Program-made: the position numbers and the translations under genes | Assembly: GCA_018895125.1 (NCBI GenBank) | Contig: JAHIOR010000081.1 | Coordinates: 1 to 27,737, forward strand | Reading direction: 5' to 3' | Source of the DNA: Patescibacteria group bacterium | GTDB taxonomy: Bacteria > Patescibacteriota > Minisyncoccia > Minisyncoccales > GWA2-46-15 | DNA length: 27,737 bases | Shown here: in pieces, positions 22,527 through 27,737 of the stretch | How the letters are laid out: each line of letters begins with the position of its first letter | Position numbering within the stretch: position 1 is the stretch's first letter | Notes under the pieces: model-generated | The model's database searches: none | What the model was told of the DNA's origin: nothing | Seen by the model: only the letters and a program-made list of their open reading frames with translations

Positions 22527-22544
22527 AGATTCTAGCAAGAATCT
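22527..22544 (-). promoter_or_regulatory. Inverted repeat overlapping an extended -10 before ftsZ
   Basis: AGATTCT-AGCA-AGAATCT is a perfect 7-4-7 inverted repeat. It contains most of TGCTAGAAT on the minus strand (22537-22529), an extended -10 that would start transcription near 22522 and give ftsZ its own short leader. The overlap suggests a repressor site. The form closely matches that before htrA (11166-11183). Confidence 0.4.
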
Positions 22545-22549
22545 TCATT

Positions 22550-23749
22550 TTAAGGAATAAATATTTTAAAAACTCCTCTTAGTTTTTTAATAATTCCTTT
22601 TTCAGCAAAAGAAGAGCCTTCTTCTGTTTCAAACGTCTTAGCTCCTTCTAAAACCAAGCCGCAAACAGTTGACCAGGCCGGGTCGTCAATTTGGGGAGAA
22701 AAGCCTTTGGGCAGTCCCAATCGACAGTGAAGCTTTAATTCTTTCTTGGCAAATTCAACAGTTTTTGCAAGCTTGGCGCCGCCACCGGTTAAAACAATGC
22801 CGGCTGGCAGCTTACTTTTACCAAGCCTTTTCAATTCTTTATTAACTTCGCTGAAGATTTCTTTAGTCCGAGCTTCAATAATTTTTGAAATTGCTTTTTT
22901 GGAGAATTCCTGACCTGATTTCTTAGCTTCTTTTAAAGATCCCGATCCCCTCAAATTAAAACCGGTAAAGCTCTTTTTAATATTTTCCGCTTCCTCAATT
23001 TCTATTTTTAAAATAATGGCAATATCGTTAGTAATATTATTGGAACCCAGAGGAAAAACTTTAGCATCAACCAAATTTCCCTCTTCAAAAATAGTCAAAT
23101 TAGTGGTTCCACCCCCAATATCAATTAAAGCCACTCCTAATTCTTTTTCCTTTTGGTCTAAGACAGCCTGAGCTGAAGCTACGGCTGATGGCAAAATATC
23201 TTCGATCTCAATGTCAGCTCCTAAAACTGAATCACTAAGGTTTTTAAGATATGGAGCAAAGGCTACCAAGCAAAGAGTTTTGGCTTCAAGCCTAATACCC
23301 CTCAACCCCTCAACTTCTTTAATGCCTGGCTGGCCATCAATAATAAACTCCTGGGGATAAGTTTCCAGAACTTCTTGATTGGTAGACAAAGAAATGCTGC
23401 GGCTGGCCTGAAAAGCTCTTTCAATATCGGTTTCAGAAATTTTTTGATCTGCCCGAGACACTGATACTAGCCCCCGACCGGACAAGAAAGAAAGATGGCT
23501 GCCATTAATATTAATAATGGCTGAATCAATCTTCTTTTCTAGCCCCTGCCGGCAAAGACTGACTACTTCAATAATCTTCTGAGAAACCTGACTGCTATTA
23601 ATTACTACTCCTTTTCTCATCCCAAAATTTTCCACTTCAGCCTGACTCATAATTTCCAGATCTTTTTCTCCGGGTTTTTTCAAAGCAACCAATGCTTTAA
23701 TTGAATTGGTGCCAATATCTAGACCGGAAATTAAATGGCCTTTTGTCAT
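22550..23749 (-). CDS. ftsA: Cell division protein FtsA (actin-like FtsZ membrane tether)
   Basis: The 399-aa protein has the actin-type ATPase fold: phosphate-1 motif GLDIGTNSIKAL (9-20), phosphate-2 DIGGGTTNLTIF (210-221) and adenosine motif VLTGGGAKL (319-327). The 1C domain specific to FtsA lies at about 85-170. The last 15 residues, GIIKKLRGVFKIFIP, form a basic amphipathic helix suited to membrane binding. FtsA normally recruits FtsZ by its C-terminal peptide, but the FtsZ encoded next door lacks one, so their contact here must differ or another FtsZ exists. It follows ybeY by 7 bp and precedes ftsZ by 55 bp. Confidence 0.95.
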   Translation of the reverse strand: MTKGHLISGLDIGTNSIKALVALKKPGEKDLEIMSQAEVENFGMRKGVVINSSQVSQKIIEVVSLCRQGLEKKIDSAIININGSHLSFLSGRGLVSVSRADQKISETDIERAFQASRSISLSTNQEVLETYPQEFIIDGQPGIKEVEGLRGIRLEAKTLCLVAFAPYLKNLSDSVLGADIEIEDILPSAVASAQAVLDQKEKELGVALIDIGGGTTNLTIFEEGNLVDAKVFPLGSNNITNDIAIILKIEIEEAENIKKSFTGFNLRGSGSLKEAKKSGQEFSKKAISKIIEARTKEIFSEVNKELKRLGKSKLPAGIVLTGGGAKLAKTVEFAKKELKLHCRLGLPKGFSPQIDDPAWSTVCGLVLEGAKTFETEEGSSFAEKGIIKKLRGVFKIFIP

Positions 23750-23756
23750 GAAGCTC

Positions 23757-24185
23757 TTAAATTAATAAGTTAGAAAGATATGATTCCTGCTTGGACATCA
23801 TTATTTTAGAATCCTTACCGCCTCTTTCATGATTATACCCCAAAAGATGAAGAATGCCATGGATTAAAACTCTAGCTAATTCTCGTTGTGGCTTCTCTTC
23901 GAATCTCTTGGCATTTCTTTCGATATGGGAAAGACAAATTGCCAATTCCCCTAAATAGTTTTTATCTTCTCCGGGGAACGGCCCGAGATTTGAAAAAGAC
24001 AAAACGTCAGTCGGCTCTTTTTTCCCTCGATAGTTAAAATTCAGTTTTTCAATCTGGCCCTGGCTTAAAAAAACTATCTCTACTACTGCCTTCGGCTTCT
24101 TTTCTTTTTCTAAAACCGTGGCAATAACCTTTTTAAGAACAGCTTTATCGAGTTTTTTTGGTAAGGAGTAAAAAGTGATTTTCAT
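23757..24185 (-). CDS. ybeY: Endoribonuclease YbeY (16S rRNA maturation and ribosome quality control)
   Basis: The 142-aa protein has the metal-binding motif HGILHLLGYNH, giving His109, His113 and His119, the zinc ligands of the UPF0054/YbeY family. The common HGxLHLxGYDH is altered only by Asn for Asp. Preceding conserved segments are TDVLSFSN (59-66) and LGELAICL. Length is near the usual 150. It starts 6 bp past the yqeY stop, with a partial GAGG ribosome binding site, one of the few seen here, and is followed after 7 bp by ftsA. It acts in the cytoplasm on rRNA, which fits its place between translation genes and division genes. Confidence 0.93.
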   Translation of the reverse strand: MKITFYSLPKKLDKAVLKKVIATVLEKEKKPKAVVEIVFLSQGQIEKLNFNYRGKKEPTDVLSFSNLGPFPGEDKNYLGELAICLSHIERNAKRFEEKPQRELARVLIHGILHLLGYNHERGGKDSKIMMSKQESYLSNLLI

Positions 24186-24191
24186 CCATCC

Positions 24192-24695
24192 TCATTCTTC
24201 TTTAGAAAGAAGATCGCGAACCAGCTGATTAACCAAATTGCCATCAGCCCGGCCTCTTTTTTTAATTAAGGGCATTAATTCAGACATTACTTTGCCAAAA
24301 TCAGCCGCTGACTTGGCATTAGTAACAGTAATTGCCTCTTTGATCATTTCTCTAAGTTGATCTTCAGAAAGAGCTTTGGGTAAATATTCTTCTAAAATAA
24401 TCAATTCTTTTTCCTCTTTTTCAGCCAAAGCTGGTCGCTGACCTTGTCTAAAACCGATAATAGCTTCTTTTCTTTTTTTAGCTTCGGAATTAAGAACCTC
24501 TATCATTTCCTCATCTGTCAATTTACTAAGCTCTTCTAGTTCTTGAAATGGGGCAGTTTTACTCAGCTTAGTTCTTTTTTCAATTTCCTTGTTATTGAAA
24601 CTGGCCAGGGCCAATCTTAAAACCGAGACTTTAAGCTCATCTTTCTTGAGCTGGGATTCTTTTAAGTCCTGATGAAGCCGCTGAGAAAGTGTCAT
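24192..24695 (-). CDS. GatB/YqeY-domain protein
   Basis: The 167-aa product begins MTLSQRLHQDLKESQLKKDELKVSVLRLALASF, the typical start of YqeY proteins. It continues with LTDEEMIEVLNSEAKKRKEAI, EYLPKALSEDQL, and a C-terminal GKVMSELMPLIKKRGRADGNLVNQLVRDLL, the tRNA-binding tail related to that of GatB. The family is thought to act on misacylated or charged tRNA, but its exact reaction is not established. It lies between rpsU and ybeY. A TATAAT 20-26 bp upstream of the start suggests its own promoter in addition to readthrough from rpsU. Confidence 0.93.
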   Translation of the reverse strand: MTLSQRLHQDLKESQLKKDELKVSVLRLALASFNNKEIEKRTKLSKTAPFQELEELSKLTDEEMIEVLNSEAKKRKEAIIGFRQGQRPALAEKEEKELIILEEYLPKALSEDQLREMIKEAITVTNAKSAADFGKVMSELMPLIKKRGRADGNLVNQLVRDLLSKEE

Positions 24696-24715
24696 ATCTT
24701 ATAAAAAAATAAAGG

Positions 24716-24721
24716 ATTATA
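24716..24721 (-). promoter_or_regulatory. -10 element before yqeY inside a short palindrome
   Basis: TATAAT (24721-24716, minus strand) sits in AGGATATAATCCT, whose ends are inverted repeats. A start near 24709 leaves a leader of about 14 nt before ATG 24695. No clear -35 was found. The 65-bp gap holds no terminator. Confidence 0.35.
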
Positions 24722-24760
24722 TCCTAAGAAAAAAGTTTAAAAGTGTCATCTGTTTTTAAA

Positions 24761-25003
24761 TTATCTTCTCCTCCCCCTGCTCCTAGTCGGCAGCTTGCCA
24801 AGCTTTTCCAGCTTCAGATATTCTGCTTTAAGCTCTTCCCTTCTTAAAGCCTCTTTTTTCTTGGCCTGGGTTGATTTCGGCCGGCCCTTAAACCTATTTT
24901 TTCTAACTTTTCTCAAAACACCGCTGCGCTGAAGGCGTTGGCCAAATCTCCTGACTAAGCCCTGACTAGTTTCCCGATTTTGTCTTTTTACTTCTAAAGG
25001 CAT
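24761..25003 (-). CDS. rpsU: Small ribosomal subunit protein bS21
   Basis: The 80-aa basic protein starts MPLEVKRQNRETSQGLVRRF, a diverged match to the bS21 core (VxxxxxExxxxALRRFKR), followed by VLRKVRKNRF and a long basic tail ending RSRGRRR. Typical bS21 is about 58-70 aa, so the C-terminal helix is extended. bS21 sits near the mRNA anti-Shine-Dalgarno site on the 30S platform, which is notable in a genome with so few Shine-Dalgarno sequences. It starts 2 bp after the hisS stop, so the two are co-transcribed. Confidence 0.85.
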   Translation of the reverse strand: MPLEVKRQNRETSQGLVRRFGQRLQRSGVLRKVRKNRFKGRPKSTQAKKKEALRREELKAEYLKLEKLGKLPTRSRGRRR

Positions 25004-25005
25004 AT

Positions 25006-26301
25006 TTATCTTTTTCTTTTTAAACGCTTTTTAATTTCGTTAACTGCTTTTTCAATTTTGATTGTGTCCTGAGTTCCATTTTTCATATCCCTCAAGATAA
25101 CTGTTTTATCCAAAGCCTCTTTTTGTCCCAAGATTAAAGCATATCTGACATTAAGCCGGTCCGCCCTGGCCAATTGAACCTTCAGGCTGTCTTTGGAAAG
25201 AGATTCAGCTACCGGAACTTTAGCCTGTCTGAATTCTTCGAAAAGCTTTAAACTTTTCTTTTTAGCCAGATCTCCAACTTGAGCCAAGAATACTTCTTTT
25301 TTGGATTCGGAGACAATTCTTAATTTATTTTCTTTCATGCCGCTAACAATCCTTTCAACTCCAGCCGCTGCTCCGCAAGCAGGAATATCTTTACCGCCAA
25401 CTATTTTGCCAAGATTATCAAACCTGCCGCCACCAACTAAAGCTAATGGCAAAACCTTGTCTTGAACGACCACATCAGCAAAGATCTCAAAAACCGTTTT
25501 AGTATAATAATCAAGACCGCGAACCAAATAAGGATTAAGTCTGTAAGGCAAGCCAAGCTCGTCTAAAAACTCTAAAGTTTCCTTAAAATGGTTATGGCAT
25601 TCTTCGCAAAGATGGTCAATAATTTGAGGAGCCTGAGCTTTAATAGGCTGACATTTTTCTTCTTTGCAATCTAAAAACCTCAAGGGATTTTCCCTGGCCC
25701 TTCTTTTGCAGTCTAGACAGAGAGAATTAAGATGGGACCTTAAATGGCTGGTTAAAACTTTCTTAAAATAAGGACGGCAGCAATTAGCGCCAATACTGTT
25801 AACTTCAATCACCAGATTTTTAAACTTTAACTCGGATAAAAGATTGTAAAATGCCTGGATGACTTGAGCGTCAATGGCCGGGCTTCGCTCTCCGAAAACT
25901 TCAAAATCTATTTGCCTGAATTGTCTAAATCTGCCGGCCTGAGGGCTTTCATAACGGAACACCGAACCAATGGAAAAAAGTTTGACTGGCTGAGGCAAGC
26001 TCATCATCCCATGCTGAATAAAAGACCTGATGATCCCGGGAGTAAACTCGGGTCTCAAGGTTAAATGATCTCCGCCTTTAGTCCTTAAAGAAAACATTTG
26101 CTTTTCAACAATGTCCGTGCCCAAACCCGTGCCTTTTTCATAAAGTTCGGTAAATTCCATGATTGGAGTTTCTATTTTTTCAAAACCATAGAAGGTTGCC
26201 AAATTTTCGGCAACGTTATAAAGTTTATCAAAATATTTTTGGTCTTCAGGCAGAATGTCGTGCATTCCCGAAGGCGATTGAAGACGTTGTTTTTTTCCCA
26301 T
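25006..26301 (-). CDS. hisS: Histidyl-tRNA synthetase
   Basis: The 431-aa class II synthetase charges tRNA-His with histidine. Motif 1 begins GMHDILPED and continues to IETPIMEFTELYEKG; motif 2 is FRYESPQAGRFRQFRQIDFEVFG. The histidine-specific block is LVRGLDYYTKTVFE, and motif 3 includes GAAAGVERIVSGM. The C-terminal anticodon-binding domain covers about 335-431. A Cys-rich insertion (LCLDCKRR, FLDCKEEKC, HLCEECHNHF) forms the variable domain and may bind zinc, as in several bacterial HisRS. It starts 5 bp downstream of lepB and is followed by rpsU after 2 bp, so lepB-hisS-rpsU form one transcript. Confidence 0.97.
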   Translation of the reverse strand: MGKKQRLQSPSGMHDILPEDQKYFDKLYNVAENLATFYGFEKIETPIMEFTELYEKGTGLGTDIVEKQMFSLRTKGGDHLTLRPEFTPGIIRSFIQHGMMSLPQPVKLFSIGSVFRYESPQAGRFRQFRQIDFEVFGERSPAIDAQVIQAFYNLLSELKFKNLVIEVNSIGANCCRPYFKKVLTSHLRSHLNSLCLDCKRRARENPLRFLDCKEEKCQPIKAQAPQIIDHLCEECHNHFKETLEFLDELGLPYRLNPYLVRGLDYYTKTVFEIFADVVVQDKVLPLALVGGGRFDNLGKIVGGKDIPACGAAAGVERIVSGMKENKLRIVSESKKEVFLAQVGDLAKKKSLKLFEEFRQAKVPVAESLSKDSLKVQLARADRLNVRYALILGQKEALDKTVILRDMKNGTQDTIKIEKAVNEIKKRLKRKR

Positions 26302-26306
26302 GTTAT

Positions 26307-26840
26307 TTAATATTGACTAATTCCGTTAAAAGGCAAAAGCCTGAAAAGAACTTTGCCAATAATGTTTTTTCTTGGTAAAACTCCCCAAGATCTTGAATCT
26401 GATGAAGAAAGCCGGTTATCTCCCATTACAAAATATTCTCCCTCAGCCAAGGCCAATCTTAAATTGCCAAAAGTAATATCTGTTTCCGGCAGATAAACAC
26501 TTTCTTCTAAAACTGTTTTCTGGCCGTCTTGGCTGAAAATAAAAACTTGCTCATCTTTAATTTCAACTGTTTCTCCGGGTAAACCAATAATCCTTTTAAT
26601 ATAGCGCTCAGAAGGATTATAGGGATATTTAAAAACAATGATTTCCCCTCGAGCCGGTTCTCGAAAACGGTAAGAAATTTCGTCAATAATCAAGTAATTG
26701 CCTTGATAAAAATTAGGTTCCATTGATTGGCCTTTAACAATAAATGGTTGAAAAATAAAATAGCGGATTGGCAGGACAATCGCTAGGGCCAAAATGACAA
26801 TTTTCAGAGTTTCCCAAACAAAGTTTAAAAAAGTCTTCAT
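26307..26840 (-). CDS. lepB: Signal peptidase I
   Basis: The 177-aa membrane protease removes signal peptides from exported proteins. One N-terminal membrane segment (about residues 10-31) precedes box B GQSMEPN with the nucleophile Ser39. Box D RYIKRIIGLPGE supplies the general base Lys82. Box E MGDNRLSSSDSRSWG is intact. Length is as usual for single-anchor Gram-positive-type enzymes. It heads the lepB-hisS-rpsU unit, is divergent from pth, and has a good promoter (TTGCTA-N16-TATAAT) 20-47 bp upstream of the ATG. Confidence 0.96.
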   Translation of the reverse strand: MKTFLNFVWETLKIVILALAIVLPIRYFIFQPFIVKGQSMEPNFYQGNYLIIDEISYRFREPARGEIIVFKYPYNPSERYIKRIIGLPGETVEIKDEQVFIFSQDGQKTVLEESVYLPETDITFGNLRLALAEGEYFVMGDNRLSSSDSRSWGVLPRKNIIGKVLFRLLPFNGISQY

Positions 26841-26859
26841 ATTTGTATGATATTAATGA

Positions 26860-26887
26860 ATTATACTTGATTTTTCCAATTTAGCAA
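26860..26887 (-). promoter_or_regulatory. Predicted sigma70-type promoter of lepB
   Basis: On the minus strand TTGCTA (26887-26882), 16 bp, then a perfect TATAAT (26865-26860). Transcription would start near 26853. This is among the best -35/-10 pairs in the window. Its -35 lies 7 bp from the oppositely directed promoter of pth. Confidence 0.55.
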
Positions 26888-26893
26888 GGAGAG

Positions 26894-26902
26894 TGTTATA
26901 AT
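26894..26902 (+). promoter_or_regulatory. Extended -10 promoter of pth
   Basis: TGTTATAAT on the plus strand is a full extended -10. A start near 26909 would put the whole 34-bp repeat array into the 5' leader of pth, about 158 nt long. No matching -35 is needed for this class of promoter. Confidence 0.5.
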
Positions 26903-27037
26903 TCACCAAAGGTGAATTTCTTTCTGAAAAGTTAATTTACCAAGGGTAAATTTCTTTATTAAAAGTTAATTTACCAAGGGTAAATTTCTTTATTAAAAGT
27001 TAATTTACCAAAGGTGAATTTCTTTCTGAAAAGTTAA
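26902..27037 (+). repeat. Four tandem 34-bp hairpin repeats in the pth leader
   Basis: Four units of exactly 34 bp (starting 26902, 26936, 26970 and 27004) each begin with an inverted repeat and end in AAAAGTTAA. Arms are AATTCACC/GGTGAATT in unit 1 and AATTTACC/GGTAAATT in units 2 and 3; unit 4 pairs AATTTACC with GGTGAATT through one T-G wobble. The paired substitutions preserve the stem, which argues for a functional RNA or DNA hairpin. Units 1 and 4 share the spacer TTTCTTTCTG, and units 2 and 3 share TTTCTTTATT. Confidence 0.9.
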
Positions 27038-27066
27038 TTAATTATTGACATAGAGTTAATGAAAAT

Positions 27067-27660
27067 ATGTTTTTAATCATTGGATTAGGAAATCCTGGCA
27101 AGCGATATGAAAATACCTGGCACAACCTCGGCTTTTTGGCAGTTGATGAGTTTCAAGAAAAAAACAATTTTCCCAGTTTTGTTTTTTCTCAAAAGTTCAA
27201 CTGCTTAATCTCTGAAAGCGTTTTTGACAGCAAAAAAATTCTTCTGGCCAAGCCCCAGACTTTCATGAATCAGATTGGCCAAGCTGTCAAATCACTACTC
27301 ACCAACCACCGTCATAAGATTGCCATGGCAATGCTATTACGGAATCTTATTGTTACACACGATGACGCCGATCTCCCCAAGGGAGAAATAAGAATTTCTA
27401 AAGACAGGGGCACGGCTGGGCACAAGGGATTGGATTCCATTGTCGGCGTTTTAAAAACCAGAAACTTTGTCAGAATCAGAATAGGCGTAAGGCCAAAAAA
27501 CTATGTTCCGGGATCTAAATCTTTAAACAGGTTTGTTCTTAAGAAATTTACCAAGCTAGAAGAAAAAATGGTCGCTGAAGTGATTCAAAGAGTCAATCAA
27601 GCGATTGAAATGATTTTGGAAAAAGGATTAATGGAAACGATGAACAAATTTAATGCTTAA
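27067..27660 (+). CDS. pth: Peptidyl-tRNA hydrolase
   Basis: The 197-aa enzyme frees tRNA from stalled peptidyl-tRNA. It has the family motifs GLGNPG (Asn9), NTWHNLGF (catalytic His19), KPQTFMN (Asn68) and THDDADLP (Asp99/100). The block usually GHNG reads GHKG (Lys120 in place of E. coli Asn114), and about five extra residues precede THDD (HKIAMAMLLRNL). Length matches the usual 180-200 aa. This is the only plus-strand gene in the window, divergent from lepB across a repeat-rich spacer, and it has no Shine-Dalgarno sequence. The predicted leader contains four hairpins. Confidence 0.93.
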   Translation: MFLIIGLGNPGKRYENTWHNLGFLAVDEFQEKNNFPSFVFSQKFNCLISESVFDSKKILLAKPQTFMNQIGQAVKSLLTNHRHKIAMAMLLRNLIVTHDDADLPKGEIRISKDRGTAGHKGLDSIVGVLKTRNFVRIRIGVRPKNYVPGSKSLNRFVLKKFTKLEEKMVAEVIQRVNQAIEMILEKGLMETMNKFNA

Positions 27661-27697
27661 ATGAAAAGCTGTGGCGAATAAACAACCACGGCTCTCC

Positions 27698-27737
27698 AAG
27701 GTCGTCAATCCCAATCCTCTTTGGGTCTGACAACCTT
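27698..27737. other. Long imperfect hairpin at the right edge
   Basis: AAGGTCGTCAATCCCAA (27698-27714) pairs with TTGGGTCTGACAACCTT (27721-27737), 14 of 17 positions, around a 6-base loop. It lies 38 bp beyond the pth stop. No U-tract is seen before the window ends, so I cannot say whether it is a terminator, a repeat, or the end of a gene on the minus strand. Confidence 0.5.

Noticed and set aside
26902..27037. CRISPR array
   Set aside because: Units are contiguous 34-bp repeats with no unique spacers, and no cas genes are nearby.
27661..27737. Partial minus-strand gene at the right edge (frames reading VVRPKEDWD-stop or DPKRIGIDDLGEPWLFIRHS)
   Set aside because: Two frames look equally protein-like over fewer than 30 codons, and the sequence forms a hairpin. 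The window is too short to choose.

Overview
This window looks like a chromosomal segment of a small-genome, anaerobic member of the Candidate Phyla Radiation (Patescibacteria, probably Parcubacteria-like). The grounds are inferential: AT-rich DNA, almost no Shine-Dalgarno sequences, tight ATGA gene overlaps, multi-domain lamin-tail surface proteins, an orphan PaaX/Cas2-like regulator, a ComEC without its hydrolase domain, a short FtsZ, and an intein-split class III ribonucleotide reductase as the only dNTP route seen. No tRNA, rRNA, insertion sequence or CRISPR array is visible. All genes lie on the minus strand except pth at the right end, so transcription runs mostly right to left.

Layout. 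1-5333: a giant membrane-anchored surface protein (at least 1606 aa, running off the left edge) with lamin-tail and Ig/Fn3-like domains, overlapped by a small membrane-anchored protein upstream. 5334-6262: an orphan PaaX/Cas2-like regulator flanked by palindromes sharing a CACGATCGTG core, plus a 10-bp-period repeat next to DnaA-box-like sequences. 6263-11117: protein quality control, with an HtrA protease, a ClpB with a ClpP-loop-like tripeptide, and a catalytically dead HtrA-like protein. 11197-15552: a four-gene operon (GT28-like glycosyltransferase, EamA transporter, membrane-anchored glycosidase, amino-acid dehydrogenase). 15604-17815: comEC and nrdG. 17816-18005: a remnant of a second nrdG start joined to a hairpin element. 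18006-21269: nrdD with a 380-aa LAGLIDADG intein. 21553-26840: lepB, hisS, rpsU, yqeY, ybeY, ftsA, ftsZ. 26841-27066: a divergent spacer with four 34-bp hairpin repeats. 27067-27660: pth.

How the genes work together. NrdG activates NrdD for anaerobic dNTP synthesis. FtsA and FtsZ form the division machinery, although this FtsZ has altered T7-loop residues and no C-terminal tail. HtrA, ClpB and the dead HtrA form a proteostasis cluster. The glycosyltransferase operon probably serves the envelope.

No single defence or biosynthetic system stands out as wholly new. The most unusual content is small repeats interacting with genes: the covarying 34-bp array before pth, a dispersed repeat translated in frame inside the glycosyltransferase, an AT-rich repeat translated inside NrdG, a hairpin ending a relic nrdG start, and the twin palindromes around the PaaX/Cas2-like gene. 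No stretch longer than 300 bases lacks a gene. The longest gaps are 21270-21552, 5334-5577 and 26841-27066, and each is described.
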